Origin: Chersky-840 sp050011815
GTDB lineage: Bacteria; Actinomycetota; Acidimicrobiia; Acidimicrobiales; UBA8190
NCBI GenBank assembly: GCA_050011815.1
Contig: JBEKIJ010000013.1
Span: 90,752 to 154,751 of the forward strand
Length of the DNA: 64,000 nt
Reading direction: 5' to 3'
Below, in pieces: positions 34,836-43,565 of the stretch. A program made the translations under genes and the position numbers. How positions within the stretch are numbered: the first letter of the stretch is position 1; every line of letters starts with the position of its first letter. The notes under the pieces are model-generated. The model worked only from the letters and a program-made list of their open reading frames with translations, was not told the origin of the DNA and ran no database searches.

Positions 34836-36650
34836 ATGTGCGGAATCGTCGGTTACGTGGGCGGCAAGGATGCCGTCCCCATCCTCTTCGAGGCCCTCCA
34901 GCGCCTGGAGTACCGCGGCTATGACTCCGCCGGCGTGGCCGTCGTGGGAAGAAGCGGCCTGAAGGTCCACAAGCGCGCCGGCCGGGTCGACGAGTTGATC
35001 CGGAGCGCACCCAAGCGGTTGAGCGGCCATCCCGGGATCGGCCACACCCGGTGGGCAACCCACGGTGGGCCCACCGACGCCAACGCCCACCCGCATGTCG
35101 ATGCCGCCGGAAACATCGCCGTGGTGCACAACGGCATCATCGAGAATGCGTCGGAGCTCCGGGCCACCGTCCTCGCCGACGTGGTGTTCGCCTCGCAGAC
35201 AGACACCGAGGTGCTGGCCCACCTGATCGCGGCCCAGCCCGAGAAGGACATCGAGGAGGCCGTGCGAGCCGCACTGCTTCTCGTCGAAGGGGCATACGGG
35301 ATCATCGTCATGGATATTCGACAGCCCGATCGCATCGTCGCCGCTCGAAACGGCAGTCCCGTGCTCCTGGGCATCGGCAACGGCGAGCACTTCGTCGCCT
35401 CCGACGCATCGGCGCTCGTCCGTCACACCGATCAGGTCGTCTACCTCGACGACCGGGAGATCGCGGTGGTCGAGGCCGACAAGTTCCGTACCTTCACCCT
35501 CGACGCCGAGCCCACCGAGAAGCGGCCGACCACCTCACCGGTGTCGAAGACCGCCTACGACAAAGCCGGGCACCCCGATTACATGCACAAGGAGATCTGC
35601 GAGCAGCCCAGCGCCATCGAGCGAGCGCTGAGCGGACGTATCGACCACCGCTTCGCCACCGCCCATCTCGGCGGTATCGAGCTCTGCGCCCGAGATGTCC
35701 TGGCGCTACGTCGTGTCAAGATCCTCGGTTGCGGCTCCGCCTTCTACGCCGGCTTGGCCGCCGCCCATCTGATCGAGGATCTCACCCGCATCCCCGCCGA
35801 TGCCGAGACCGCCTCGGAGTTCCGCTACCGCAACCCGGTCATCGATCCCGACACCCTCTACATCGCCGTCAGCCAGTCGGGCGAGACCTTCGACACCCTG
35901 GCTGCGGTCCAGGAGATCAAGCGCAAGGGAGGCCGGGTCCTCGGCGTCGTCAACACCCCGGGGAGCACCATCGCCCGCGAGTGCGGCTCGGGGATCTACC
36001 TCCACGCCGGTCCCGAGGTGTCGGTGACTTCGACGAAGGCCTTCACGTCGACCGCCGTCGTCCTGGCCCTCCTGGCACTTCATCTCGGTCGCATCCGCGA
36101 CGTGGGGCCGGCCGACGGTGGCCGGCTCGTGCGGGCCCTCGCCGCCCTGCCCGCCCAGATCGCAGAAGTGCTGGCCGGAGAAGGGGAGATAGCCGACACC
36201 GCAAAGCACCTCGCCAAGGCGTCGAGTGCCTTCTACATCGGTCGGGTGCGCGGCTACCACGCCGCCCTCGAGGGTGCCCAGAAGCTGAAGGAGGTCTCCT
36301 ACGTGCACGCCGAGGCGTACCCCGCCGCCGAGCTCAAGCACGGCCCCCTGGCCCTCGTGAACCCCGACATCCCCACCGTGGTCATCGCCCCCGGTGACGA
36401 ACTGTGGGACAAGAACATGGGCTCCATCGCCGAGATCCAGGCCCGGGGCGGTCCCGTCATCGCCGTGACCAATTCGACGACGACGATCCCGGGTGTCACG
36501 GCCACGATCGTGGTTCCGACCACCGAGCCCGAGCTGCAACCCATCCTTCTCTCGATCCCTCTCCAACTCCTCGCCTATCACGCCGCGTTGGCGCTGGGCC
36601 GAGACATCGACAAGCCCCGCAACCTGGCCAAGAGCGTGACCGTCGAATAA
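34836..36650 (+). CDS. glmS: Glutamine-fructose-6-phosphate aminotransferase
   Basis: Makes glucosamine-6-phosphate for peptidoglycan from fructose-6-phosphate and glutamine. The glutaminase domain starts with the nucleophile Cys2 (MCGIVGYVGG), with GHTRWATHGGPTDANAHPH, VVHNGIIEN and SDASALVRHT. Two SIS domains follow (ISQSGETFDTLAAV-type segment reading AVSQSGETFDT, and GRVRGYHAALEGAQKLKEVSYVHAEAY), and the protein ends KPRNLAKSVTVE as in GlmS. At 604 residues it is of normal length. AGGAG is nine bases upstream. No glmS ribozyme is recognised in the leader. Confidence 0.97.
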   Translation: MCGIVGYVGGKDAVPILFEALQRLEYRGYDSAGVAVVGRSGLKVHKRAGRVDELIRSAPKRLSGHPGIGHTRWATHGGPTDANAHPHVDAAGNIAVVHNGIIENASELRATVLADVVFASQTDTEVLAHLIAAQPEKDIEEAVRAALLLVEGAYGIIVMDIRQPDRIVAARNGSPVLLGIGNGEHFVASDASALVRHTDQVVYLDDREIAVVEADKFRTFTLDAEPTEKRPTTSPVSKTAYDKAGHPDYMHKEICEQPSAIERALSGRIDHRFATAHLGGIELCARDVLALRRVKILGCGSAFYAGLAAAHLIEDLTRIPADAETASEFRYRNPVIDPDTLYIAVSQSGETFDTLAAVQEIKRKGGRVLGVVNTPGSTIARECGSGIYLHAGPEVSVTSTKAFTSTAVVLALLALHLGRIRDVGPADGGRLVRALAALPAQIAEVLAGEGEIADTAKHLAKASSAFYIGRVRGYHAALEGAQKLKEVSYVHAEAYPAAELKHGPLALVNPDIPTVVIAPGDELWDKNMGSIAEIQARGGPVIAVTNSTTTIPGVTATIVVPTTEPELQPILLSIPLQLLAYHAALALGRDIDKPRNLAKSVTVE

Positions 36651-36707
36651 GGGTCGAGGCGCCGTCTCGCCCGGACCTGGGCCCTCAGGGAGTTTCATGG
36701 AGGTGGC

Positions 36708-36738
36708 AACGAACTTGTTCGTAACGAACATGTTCGTT
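36708..36738. promoter_or_regulatory. Two abutting TetR operators
   Basis: AACGAACATGTTCGTT (36723-36738) is a perfect 16-base palindrome. AACGAACTTGTTCGTA (36708-36723) is a near-perfect copy sharing one base with it. They cover the promoter of the downstream TetR gene, so two dimers can probably bind side by side and repress the TetR-MFS operon. Confidence 0.75.
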
Positions 36739-36743
36739 AGAAT
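36715..36743 (+). promoter_or_regulatory. Promoter of the tetR-MFS operon, probably leaderless
   Basis: TTGTTC (36715-36720), 17 bases, then TAGAAT (36738-36743). The expected start site, seven bases on, is the A of the ATG at 36750, so the mRNA would have no leader and no Shine-Dalgarno site. No ribosome site is visible before this ATG. Confidence 0.5.
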
Positions 36744-36749
36744 GTTTGT

Positions 36750-37466
36750 ATGCCGACGACGACGATCTCCCGCAGCCGCCGGGAGCGTCCGGCCAAACCC
36801 GCCCTGAGCAGGCAAGGGATCATCTCGACCGCCGTTGCGGTCATGAGAGCGGAGGGCTTGGAGCACGTCACCATGCGGCGATTGGCGGCTGAGCTCGATA
36901 CCGGACCTGCCTCGCTCTACGTCTACGTTCGCAATACCGACGAGCTGCATGCCGCCGTGCTCGACGAGATTCTCGGGTCCGTGGGATTCGAGCCTGACGG
37001 TATGCCCCGACAGTGGGCCGACACGGTCGTCGGGGTGTTGGCGTCCTACACCTCGATCCTCGTCGAGCACCCCGGCCTGGCCCGGTCGGCGCTGGTCACC
37101 AGGCCGGCGGGGCCGAACTACCTGGCGCTGGTGGAGCGACTCTTGGCCCTGCTTCGGGAGGGAGGCGTCTCCGATGCCCAGTCGGCGTGGGGAATCGACA
37201 TCCTGCTCCTGTTTGCAACCTCGATCGCGCTCGAGCACGGCACCCGTCGCCAGGTCATGGACGGAGTCGAGGACGAAGAGGCACTCGCGCACGCCATCCG
37301 TCAAGCCACGACGAACCAGCATCCGACGATCGCGGCGTTGGGTGACGACCTGCTCTCCGGAACGCCGCAAGCCCGGTTCGAGTGGCACGTCCGGGTGCTG
37401 CTCACCGGCATGGCGACGACACCTCGTCCGCCCCTCGAGGCGGAGCACAACGTCGAACGGCCATGA
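36750..37466 (+). CDS. TetR-family repressor of the adjacent MFS gene
   Basis: 238-residue repressor. The helix-turn-helix is AVAVMRAEGLEHVTMRRLAAELDTGPASLYVYVRNTDELHAAVLDEIL, closely like TetR itself. The C-terminal domain (about 90-220) is of the TetR_C type. The stop overlaps the MFS start (ATGA). Two palindromes overlap its promoter, so autorepression with release by an exported drug is the likely mode. Confidence 0.92.
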   Translation: MPTTTISRSRRERPAKPALSRQGIISTAVAVMRAEGLEHVTMRRLAAELDTGPASLYVYVRNTDELHAAVLDEILGSVGFEPDGMPRQWADTVVGVLASYTSILVEHPGLARSALVTRPAGPNYLALVERLLALLREGGVSDAQSAWGIDILLLFATSIALEHGTRRQVMDGVEDEEALAHAIRQATTNQHPTIAALGDDLLSGTPQARFEWHVRVLLTGMATTPRPPLEAEHNVERP

Positions 37467-38986
37467 CGCCGTCTCCCTCGCTCGACGCGGCAGACCTTGT
37501 CGAGACGTCGTCCGGGGCCAAGCCAGTCGACCCGACACGCCTGACCCCCCGCCTCAGGGCGGTCCTGGCCGTTGTGGTCATCGCCGACGTCCTCGACCTC
37601 ATGGACTCGACCATCACGAACATCGCCGCGCCCTCGATCGCCCGCGATCTCGGAGGCGGCGCGTGGCTGATCAAGTGGCTGGGCGCCGGCTATGCCCTGG
37701 CGATGGGGGTGCTCCTCGTCGTCGGCGGCCGACTGGGCGACCGCTACGGGAAACGACGGATTTTCCTGATCGGGATCACCGGGTTCACGGTGGCGTCGGC
37801 CCTGTGCGGGCTGTCGGTCGATCCAACCATGATCGTCGTGAGCCGCTTCGTCCAGGGGGGCTTCGGAGCACTCATGATCCCCCAAGGAATCAGCATCCTC
37901 ATGGGGACCTTCTCGCGAGAGCAGCTGCCGAGAGCCGTCAGCGCGTTCGGTCCGGCCATGGGTGTCTCCGCCGTGCTCGGACCGATCGCGGCCGGCTTCA
38001 TCATCTCGGCCAACATCGCCGGATTGCACTGGCGCCCCGTGTTCCTGATCAACATCGTTCTCGGTCTGATCGGGTTGGTGGCGGCCATTCGGCTCCTACC
38101 CCGAGACCAACCCGTTTCCCGCGAGCCCATAGACGCCATCGGTGCCGTCCTTCTCGGCGCGACCATGCTCGGGCTCATCTTTGGCCTCATAGAGGGTTCG
38201 ACCAACGGGTGGACAGCGTTTCCGATCGCCAGCCTGGTCGGCGGGGTCTTGCTCTTCGGCGCTTTCGCCGTGCGACAGCGCCGGGCCGTCAATCCGTTGA
38301 TCACACCGTCACTGCTCAAGAACAGGGGTTTCACTGCGGGACTGGTACTGGGTTTGGCATTCTTCGCGGCCGTCAGCGGTCTGGCCTACGTGATCTCCTT
38401 GTTCTTCCAACTCGTGCTCCACCTGAGCCCGTCGCATGCCGCCCTCGGCCTTGCACCGGTGATGGTCGGCATCATCGGCGCATCGATCGTCTGCAGACCG
38501 CTGCTCACCACCATGGGACGCCGACTCGTGGTCATCGGCCTGGTGACGACATTGGTGGGCACGGCGGCCCTCTGGTTGACGGTTCTGGCCAAGGGCATCT
38601 CGGTGACACCTTGGCTCACCGCCCCGTCACTTCTCGTGCTCGGCCTGGGAATGGGCGCCTGCTTCAGCACCATCTTCGAAGTCGCCCTCGGCGACGTCAC
38701 TCACGAGGAAGCCGGAAGCGCGAGCGGTTCCCTGAGCGCCGTACAGCAGCTGGCCACGGCCATCGGGTCGGCCATCGTCACGACCCTGTTCTTCAGCGTC
38801 CTGCGTCACAGTGGCGGCGCAAGAGCCATGACCATCAGCGTTGCCGTCGTCGCCGCCGTCATCGTCGCCTGCCTCGGGCTCGTCTGGCTCCTGCCCCGAG
38901 CGGCGCCGGACGACGAGATGGGCTTCGATCTGGCGGGTGCAGTGGAACAGGGCCCTTCGGTACCGGTGGACAGCGCGGTGGTCTGA
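37463..38986 (+). CDS. MFS drug exporter, DHA2 family (14 helices)
   Basis: 507-residue major facilitator with about 14 hydrophobic segments. It has LDLMDSTITNIAAPSIARDLG in helix 1, the loop motif GGRLGDRYGKRRIFLIG, and FVQGGFGALMIPQGISILMGTF with helix 5 motif C (GPAMGVSAVLGPIAAGFI). These match proton-driven multidrug exporters such as EmrB/QacA relatives. ATG 37463 overlaps the TetR stop by four bases. The substrate is unknown. Confidence 0.92.
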   Translation: MTPSPSLDAADLVETSSGAKPVDPTRLTPRLRAVLAVVVIADVLDLMDSTITNIAAPSIARDLGGGAWLIKWLGAGYALAMGVLLVVGGRLGDRYGKRRIFLIGITGFTVASALCGLSVDPTMIVVSRFVQGGFGALMIPQGISILMGTFSREQLPRAVSAFGPAMGVSAVLGPIAAGFIISANIAGLHWRPVFLINIVLGLIGLVAAIRLLPRDQPVSREPIDAIGAVLLGATMLGLIFGLIEGSTNGWTAFPIASLVGGVLLFGAFAVRQRRAVNPLITPSLLKNRGFTAGLVLGLAFFAAVSGLAYVISLFFQLVLHLSPSHAALGLAPVMVGIIGASIVCRPLLTTMGRRLVVIGLVTTLVGTAALWLTVLAKGISVTPWLTAPSLLVLGLGMGACFSTIFEVALGDVTHEEAGSASGSLSAVQQLATAIGSAIVTTLFFSVLRHSGGARAMTISVAVVAAVIVACLGLVWLLPRAAPDDEMGFDLAGAVEQGPSVPVDSAVV

Positions 38987-39013
38987 TCAGCCCTGTGAGC
39001 GTGGTGCCGGCTC

Positions 39014-39032
39014 TAGATGTCGTAGTAGGGCA
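39014..39032. repeat. Distal copy of the glnA 3'-end direct repeat (att-like)
   Basis: TAGATGTCGTAGTAG is identical to the last bases of glnA at 41841; after one mismatch GCA also matches, giving 18 of 19. On the minus strand it still encodes PYYDI followed by a stop, as does the GlnA C-terminus (LYYDI). It marks the far side of the AT-rich segment with the GH30 gene. Confidence 0.7.
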
Positions 39033-39109
39033 AGGGGCTCGTGAATCTTTGGGTGGCCTGGAAGAGCAAGAGCGCTAGCCAGAAGATGATGACTCGGCTG
39101 GAGAGTGGA

Positions 39110-41275
39110 CTAGTTGTCCCACCTAAAGCTGGCGACGGAGTTGGCGGGAATCGTGTAAGCAAATCCCTCTCCCTGATCGTCGACGGTGAAGGGAACATTG
39201 TTGCCAGTTGGATTGCTCACATAAAGCCCCGTGGTGCCGTCGGGATTGATACCACCGACGGCTTGCAGGCCATCTGATGTCATGGTGCAAACTGACGTCG
39301 TTGTGCAAATTATCTTGGCACCCTGCTCAAATGCGTTAGAAGCCTCCGTCAAAAGATAGTAATCCACATTTTGATGCACAGCATGTGTGTTCGTGGCGAC
39401 TGTCACAATACCTCGACAGTCGTTGCATCCGCCGTTTTGCGGGCCATCGAACTGATTGAGCGCGAGATTGAAGAGTTGCACGCCGGATGCCCAGTTACTC
39501 AGTCCGCCGATTATCAGATACTGCGAATCCCAGTAGAGGTTGTAGGCAAAGTTGGAAACCGGATGAGATTCACCCGGAATTCGAGCGCTCGGAGGGCCGT
39601 AGGTGTTATCGGGGCCGTGACCGGAGCATTCGGTGATGAATGCGAGAAATCTCGGGTAGCCGTAGGCGGTCTCGATAGTAGACTGAGTGCTGGGGGAGCC
39701 CCCGTAGCAGTGCCACGCGGTCCCTGCGACATTTGAAGGGGCGCCACTCAGTAACCCGTCGATCTGTGAATCGGTCCAACTCCCGCTCCAATTCCAGTCA
39801 TACCCTAGGATCTGCGACGAGAGGTGCGCGCCTGACAAGGCGGGCGCAAGATATTGATCAACGAAGAACGCCTCCTGTGACGGACTGAAAAACATCCCGG
39901 GATACGTCTGCGTCACGTTTCCTGGCTCGTTCTGGGGTGTGACGTAGTTGACGGTAAGGCCTGGAACGGCTGCTTGGAGTTGCTCGATGTACTTGACAAA
40001 GTACTGGGCATAAGTGGAGTAGTACTGATAGTGATTAACTGGATTTAGCGTGCCGTCGCCGATAGCCGTGTAGGTGCAAGAGTCGTTGCCGAGCAACCGG
40101 TCGAGAAATGACCGACAGCTAAGGTTGGTCTTCATCCAAGGTGGTGCCGTCCATGGGGACGCGATGATCGTGAGATGTGGATTGATATTCTGTTCGACGT
40201 ATTGAAGAATATCGACAATGTCCTGGTCATAAGGAAGAATGCTGAAGCATTCTAGGGTCGGATCCGTGGTGTTGTGTCGACAGTAGGGGTTGGAACTGTC
40301 GGGTTGTGGCATGTCGTCGTACGTGTAATTCGCTGCGTTGGAATTGCAGAACCAGTCGCCGGCCGAGCAACCATTTGCCGAAAAGTCGTTTGCACCCATC
40401 GGCAGCCGAATGACTGAGATGCCTGCGTCATTTGGATTGAACAGCGTGTTCAGGACGCTGTGGAGCGTTGCCGAGGGCAGACTCATGAGAACCGCGGCCG
40501 ATGAATTCGTCAGGGTGGCGCCGAACCCGTCGATGGTCTGACGGGTGACTGCGGGATCCAACGTGAAGGTTCCGCTTGAAACGGGGCCAGGGGTTAGCGT
40601 CGACTGCGAGAACGGCGCCGAGTAGTCGGCGCTGTTTCCGTTGGTGAGATCGACGTCGACGACTGCAACCTGGAGATTAATCGGCGGCGTTGTGCTGATG
40701 GCCGACTCCAAGGAGAAATACGTACTCTGGCCCGTCGCGAGCGGTGTCGGGAAGTCGACGGTCCCGCTCATGTCGTCGGCGCTGATGCCGGACATGCTCG
40801 TGTCCGGTCCCGCGTACGTAGTGGTGTCACTGTTATAGGGGCAGTTGGCGCTACCCGCGTCGCCGCTCACGGTGGAGCTCGCCGGGGCTGCACTCCATGT
40901 TCCGTAATCCCCTGAGCAGATGCCGTCGCCATCAAAATCGAAGACGTCCGCCGTGCTGGAAGACAGGGGTATGTCGCTCACTGCGGCGGAGGACTGGTTC
41001 AGTACACCAACCAGGGTGTCGTCGGTCCCATCAAAGGGACTCTGGGTCGGGTCCCCGAGAACCTCGATTCCGCTCTTGGTGATGTCGATCAGCAAACCGC
41101 AGCTCGTGTCTTCCCCGATGGCCGGACATTCGTTAAAGGGCGCCTTCGTTGTCGGTGGTGTTGCCGCAGACGCCACGGTCTGGAACCCTCCGAGCGCAAC
41201 TGTGGTCAATCCGGCGGAGAGGAGCAATAGGCCGGTCATGACGCTCAAGATGTAGCGAACACGGGTGCGGCGCAT
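39110..41275 (-). CDS. Secreted GH30-family glycoside hydrolase
   Basis: 721-residue exported enzyme. A signal peptide (MRRTRVRYILSVMTGLLLLS, cleavage near ASAA) is followed by a 200-residue beta domain (SPFDGTDDTLVGVLNQSSAA, FDFDGDGICSG) and a GH30 barrel: TIDGFGATLTNSSAAVL, IRLPMGANDFS, SPWTAPPWMKTN. The acid/base is E450 (YVTPQNEPGN) and the nucleophile is E549 (AFITECSGHG), and a terminal beta domain closes it. GH30 enzymes cleave beta-glucosyl, beta-xylosyl or beta-1,6-glucan bonds; the substrate here is not known. ATG 41275 has AGGAG nine bases upstream. The gene is much AT-richer than its surroundings (43% GC in 39301-39360, by count) and is bounded by the glnA-end repeats, so it was probably acquired. 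Confidence 0.9.
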   Translation of the reverse strand: MRRTRVRYILSVMTGLLLLSAGLTTVALGGFQTVASAATPPTTKAPFNECPAIGEDTSCGLLIDITKSGIEVLGDPTQSPFDGTDDTLVGVLNQSSAAVSDIPLSSSTADVFDFDGDGICSGDYGTWSAAPASSTVSGDAGSANCPYNSDTTTYAGPDTSMSGISADDMSGTVDFPTPLATGQSTYFSLESAISTTPPINLQVAVVDVDLTNGNSADYSAPFSQSTLTPGPVSSGTFTLDPAVTRQTIDGFGATLTNSSAAVLMSLPSATLHSVLNTLFNPNDAGISVIRLPMGANDFSANGCSAGDWFCNSNAANYTYDDMPQPDSSNPYCRHNTTDPTLECFSILPYDQDIVDILQYVEQNINPHLTIIASPWTAPPWMKTNLSCRSFLDRLLGNDSCTYTAIGDGTLNPVNHYQYYSTYAQYFVKYIEQLQAAVPGLTVNYVTPQNEPGNVTQTYPGMFFSPSQEAFFVDQYLAPALSGAHLSSQILGYDWNWSGSWTDSQIDGLLSGAPSNVAGTAWHCYGGSPSTQSTIETAYGYPRFLAFITECSGHGPDNTYGPPSARIPGESHPVSNFAYNLYWDSQYLIIGGLSNWASGVQLFNLALNQFDGPQNGGCNDCRGIVTVATNTHAVHQNVDYYLLTEASNAFEQGAKIICTTTSVCTMTSDGLQAVGGINPDGTTGLYVSNPTGNNVPFTVDDQGEGFAYTIPANSVASFRWDN

Positions 41276-41301
41276 GACAAGGATCTCCTCGATTGGGGGG
41301 C

Positions 41302-41359
41302 CAAGAATCACTTGATGTGACACTGAGTGTCAAGAATCACTTGAAGTGACACTAGGTGT
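41302..41359. repeat. Two 29-base tandem repeats with an internal palindrome
   Basis: 41302-41330 and 41331-41359 are direct repeats with 26 of 29 identical bases, each beginning CAAGAATCACTTGA. Across their junction lies the perfect palindrome TGACACTGAGTGTCA (41318-41332). They sit 27 bases upstream of the GH30 start and are probably binding sites for its regulator, or contain its promoter (TTGACA on the minus strand at 41328-41333). Confidence 0.7.
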
Positions 41360-41839
41360 GTTGACGTTGACCATACGAGTGGACACCGATATAGAGCAAT
41401 CATCCCATTTGACGATTCACGTCTAGAGATGCCGTGACTACAGAGAGCACCCGGTCTCAATAGCTTGTCGGGATCGGTCTCCGAGGATTCCTCATCCCCA
41501 ACCACCCGACAGATCCTCCCGGAGATCGGAGCGGATTGTCATCGTTCGCGTCTTCGCATGCGTTCCTCGGATGAGGCGACGGATCGTCCCTCTCGGGCGG
41601 CGTGCTGAACCGACCTCCACCGACCAGTGTGGCTTCGACGGCGTGGCTCAAGGACGCATGCCTCTTGACTCGCTGTCGAAACGAGAACCGTCAAATGAGA
41701 TCCATAGCGTTCACGCGCGAACCGCACTTCGGTTGGACCAAGCGCCCGGAAGAACGACCGTCAGGCTCGAAGGGCCAACTCGGTCTCGTTGTGCGAGGAG
41801 AGTCACTCAACCTCTACAACCCCAAGCGTCAATGTCACC
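41360..41839. other. Non-coding stretch inside the acquired segment
   Basis: About 480 bases between the GH30 promoter repeats and the glnA stop. Only short open frames without family resemblance or ribosome sites are present. It has mixed composition and no transposase or integrase remnant that I can recognise. It may hold decayed sequence. Confidence 0.5.
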
Positions 41840-43225
41840 TTAGATGTCGTAGTAGAGCATGAACTCCCAAGGATGCGGACGCAGGCGGATGGCGTCGACC
41901 TCGTTCAGACGCTTGTAGTCGATCCAGGTTTCGAGAAGGTCATCGGTGAACACACCGCCGGCCTTCAAGTCGAGCGAACCCGGCACCTGGGGCACCTTGG
42001 ACAACTCCTCGGGAGGCAGGTCGTAGAGGTCCTTGTCCACCGGGTCGGGCGGCTCGATGCGATTCTGCACGCCGTCGAGGCCCGCCATCAGCATCGCCGA
42101 GAAAGCCAGGTACGGGTTGCACGAGGGGTCGGGGCAGCGGAACTCCACCCGCTTGGCCTTGGGGCTCTGCGAGTACAGGGGGATGCGGCACGCCGCGGAT
42201 CGGTTGCGCTGCGAGTACACCAGGTTCACCGGCGCCTCGTATCCGGGGACGAGCCGCTTGTAGGAGTTGGTGGTGGGGGCGGCGAAGGCGAGGACGGCCC
42301 GGGCGTGCTTGAGCAGACCTCCGATGTACCAGCGCCCCATGTCCGAGAGGCCGCCGTAGCCCTCTCCGTAGAAGAGGGGGTTCCCGTCCTTCCACAGCGA
42401 CTGGTGGCAGTGCATGCCCGATCCGTTGTCCTGGAACAGCGGCTTGGGCATGAACGTGGCCGTCAACCCCGCGGCACGCGCCACGTTCTTCACCACGTAC
42501 TTGTAGAGCATCAACTTGTCGGCCATGACGAGCAGCGTGTCGAACTTCATGTCGATCTCGGCCTGACCCGCCGTGGCCACCTCGTGGTGCTGCACCTCGA
42601 TCTCGATGCCGAGGCGTTCCATGGTGAGGATCATCTCCGACCGCAGGTCCTGGAAATGGTCGGCGGGAGGGACCGGGAAGTACCCCTCCTTGGGCCGGAT
42701 CTTGTACCCGAGGTTGGGTCCCTCGTCGGTACCCGAGTTCCAGTGCCCCTCGACCGAGTCCACCTGGTAGAAGGCGTGGCGCTGGTCCTGGGAGTAGCGG
42801 ACGTCGTCGAAGATGAAGAACTCGGCCTCGGGCCCGAAGTAACAGGTGTCGGCCAGACCGGTCGTGGCGAGGTAGGCCTCGGCCTTGGTCGCCACGTACC
42901 GCGGGTCGCGGGAGTAGGGCTCCAAGGTCACGGGGTCGCGCACGAAGCAATTGACGTTCAGGGTGCGATGCTCACGGAAGGGGTCGATGACCGCCGTGTT
43001 GGGGTCGGGCATGAGCAGCATGTCCGACTCCTGGATCTCCTGGAACCCCCGGATCGAGGACCCGTCGAACCCGAAGCCTTCCTCGAAGACGTCTTCGGTG
43101 AGGGCGTGGGCCGGAACCGAGAAGTGCTGCATGAGGCCGGGCAGGTCGACGAACCGGACGTCGACGATCTCGATGCCCTCGTCCTTAACCAGGCGGAGCA
43201 CTTCCGCCGGGGTCCGCTTCTCCAC
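41840..43225 (-). CDS. glnA: Glutamine synthetase type I, adenylylatable
   Basis: Forms glutamine from glutamate, ammonia and ATP; a dodecamer in the cytoplasm. It has 461 residues. Active-site segments are FGFDGSSIRGFQEIQESDMLLMPD, YFGPEAEFFIFDDVR, GSGMHCHQSLWKDGNP, NSYKRLVPGYEAPVNLVYS and RRNRS-type QRNRSAACRIP. The adenylylation site is Y401 in KDLYDLPPEEL, as in GSI-beta enzymes, which fits the GlnE at 12.8 kb. GTG 43225 has AAGGAGG five bases upstream. It is divergent from the second glutamine synthetase. Its last bases recur at 39014, where an inserted segment ends. Confidence 0.97.
   Translation of the reverse strand: MEKRTPAEVLRLVKDEGIEIVDVRFVDLPGLMQHFSVPAHALTEDVFEEGFGFDGSSIRGFQEIQESDMLLMPDPNTAVIDPFREHRTLNVNCFVRDPVTLEPYSRDPRYVATKAEAYLATTGLADTCYFGPEAEFFIFDDVRYSQDQRHAFYQVDSVEGHWNSGTDEGPNLGYKIRPKEGYFPVPPADHFQDLRSEMILTMERLGIEIEVQHHEVATAGQAEIDMKFDTLLVMADKLMLYKYVVKNVARAAGLTATFMPKPLFQDNGSGMHCHQSLWKDGNPLFYGEGYGGLSDMGRWYIGGLLKHARAVLAFAAPTTNSYKRLVPGYEAPVNLVYSQRNRSAACRIPLYSQSPKAKRVEFRCPDPSCNPYLAFSAMLMAGLDGVQNRIEPPDPVDKDLYDLPPEELSKVPQVPGSLDLKAGGVFTDDLLETWIDYKRLNEVDAIRLRPHPWEFMLYYDI
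41841..41859. repeat. Proximal copy of the glnA 3'-end direct repeat
   Basis: Fifteen bases identical to 39014-39028, then one mismatch and three further matches. It overlaps the stop codon and last codons of the intact glnA. Confidence 0.7.
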
Positions 43226-43565
43226 GGTTCCTCCTTGGTCTGGCCGATCGTCGACCTGGTCGGGCCGATCACCGGCTGCCTGTTCTCAACCCGGCTCCCC
43301 GCCGGAGCCCTCACGGGCGGCACCATGGTGGTGGCTGGCCCGCCGAGTCACAAGTCCGTGTCACCGCGCCAGCCCAAGGGGCCCGATCAGCCGGTGCTCA
43401 GCCTTCCACGGTGGGATTTCGCATGCATTGCCCGTCTGTAAACGGCGCATGAACTCGTCCGCAAACCCCTCCATGGCCTGCGACACTGGTGGGCGCGGTC
43501 GGCCGCGGTCGGCCCGGCCACCAGGAACGACCGCCGCCATCGAGCGAACGCACAGCGGAGGCAAC
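43226..43565. promoter_or_regulatory. Divergent control region between the two glutamine synthetase genes
   Basis: 340 bases without a credible gene. Visible features: TGGTCTGGCCGATC (43236-43249) is repeated 21 bases on as TGGTCGGGCCGATC; GTCAC occurs twice eight bases apart (43347-43364); and TAAAC and TGAAC are separated by six bases (43439-43454), which has the AC-N9-AC spacing known for GlnR sites but poor flanking match. Promoters for both genes must lie here but I cannot place them firmly. Confidence 0.5.

Noticed and set aside
39030..41840. Integrase or transposase in the AT-rich segment
   Set aside because: Both strands were read; apart from GH30 only short frames without motifs are present.
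42951..43565. Extended N-terminus of the second glutamine synthetase
   Set aside because: It runs through the start of divergent glnA and is unlike any glutamine synthetase; ATG 43566 has a good ribosome site.
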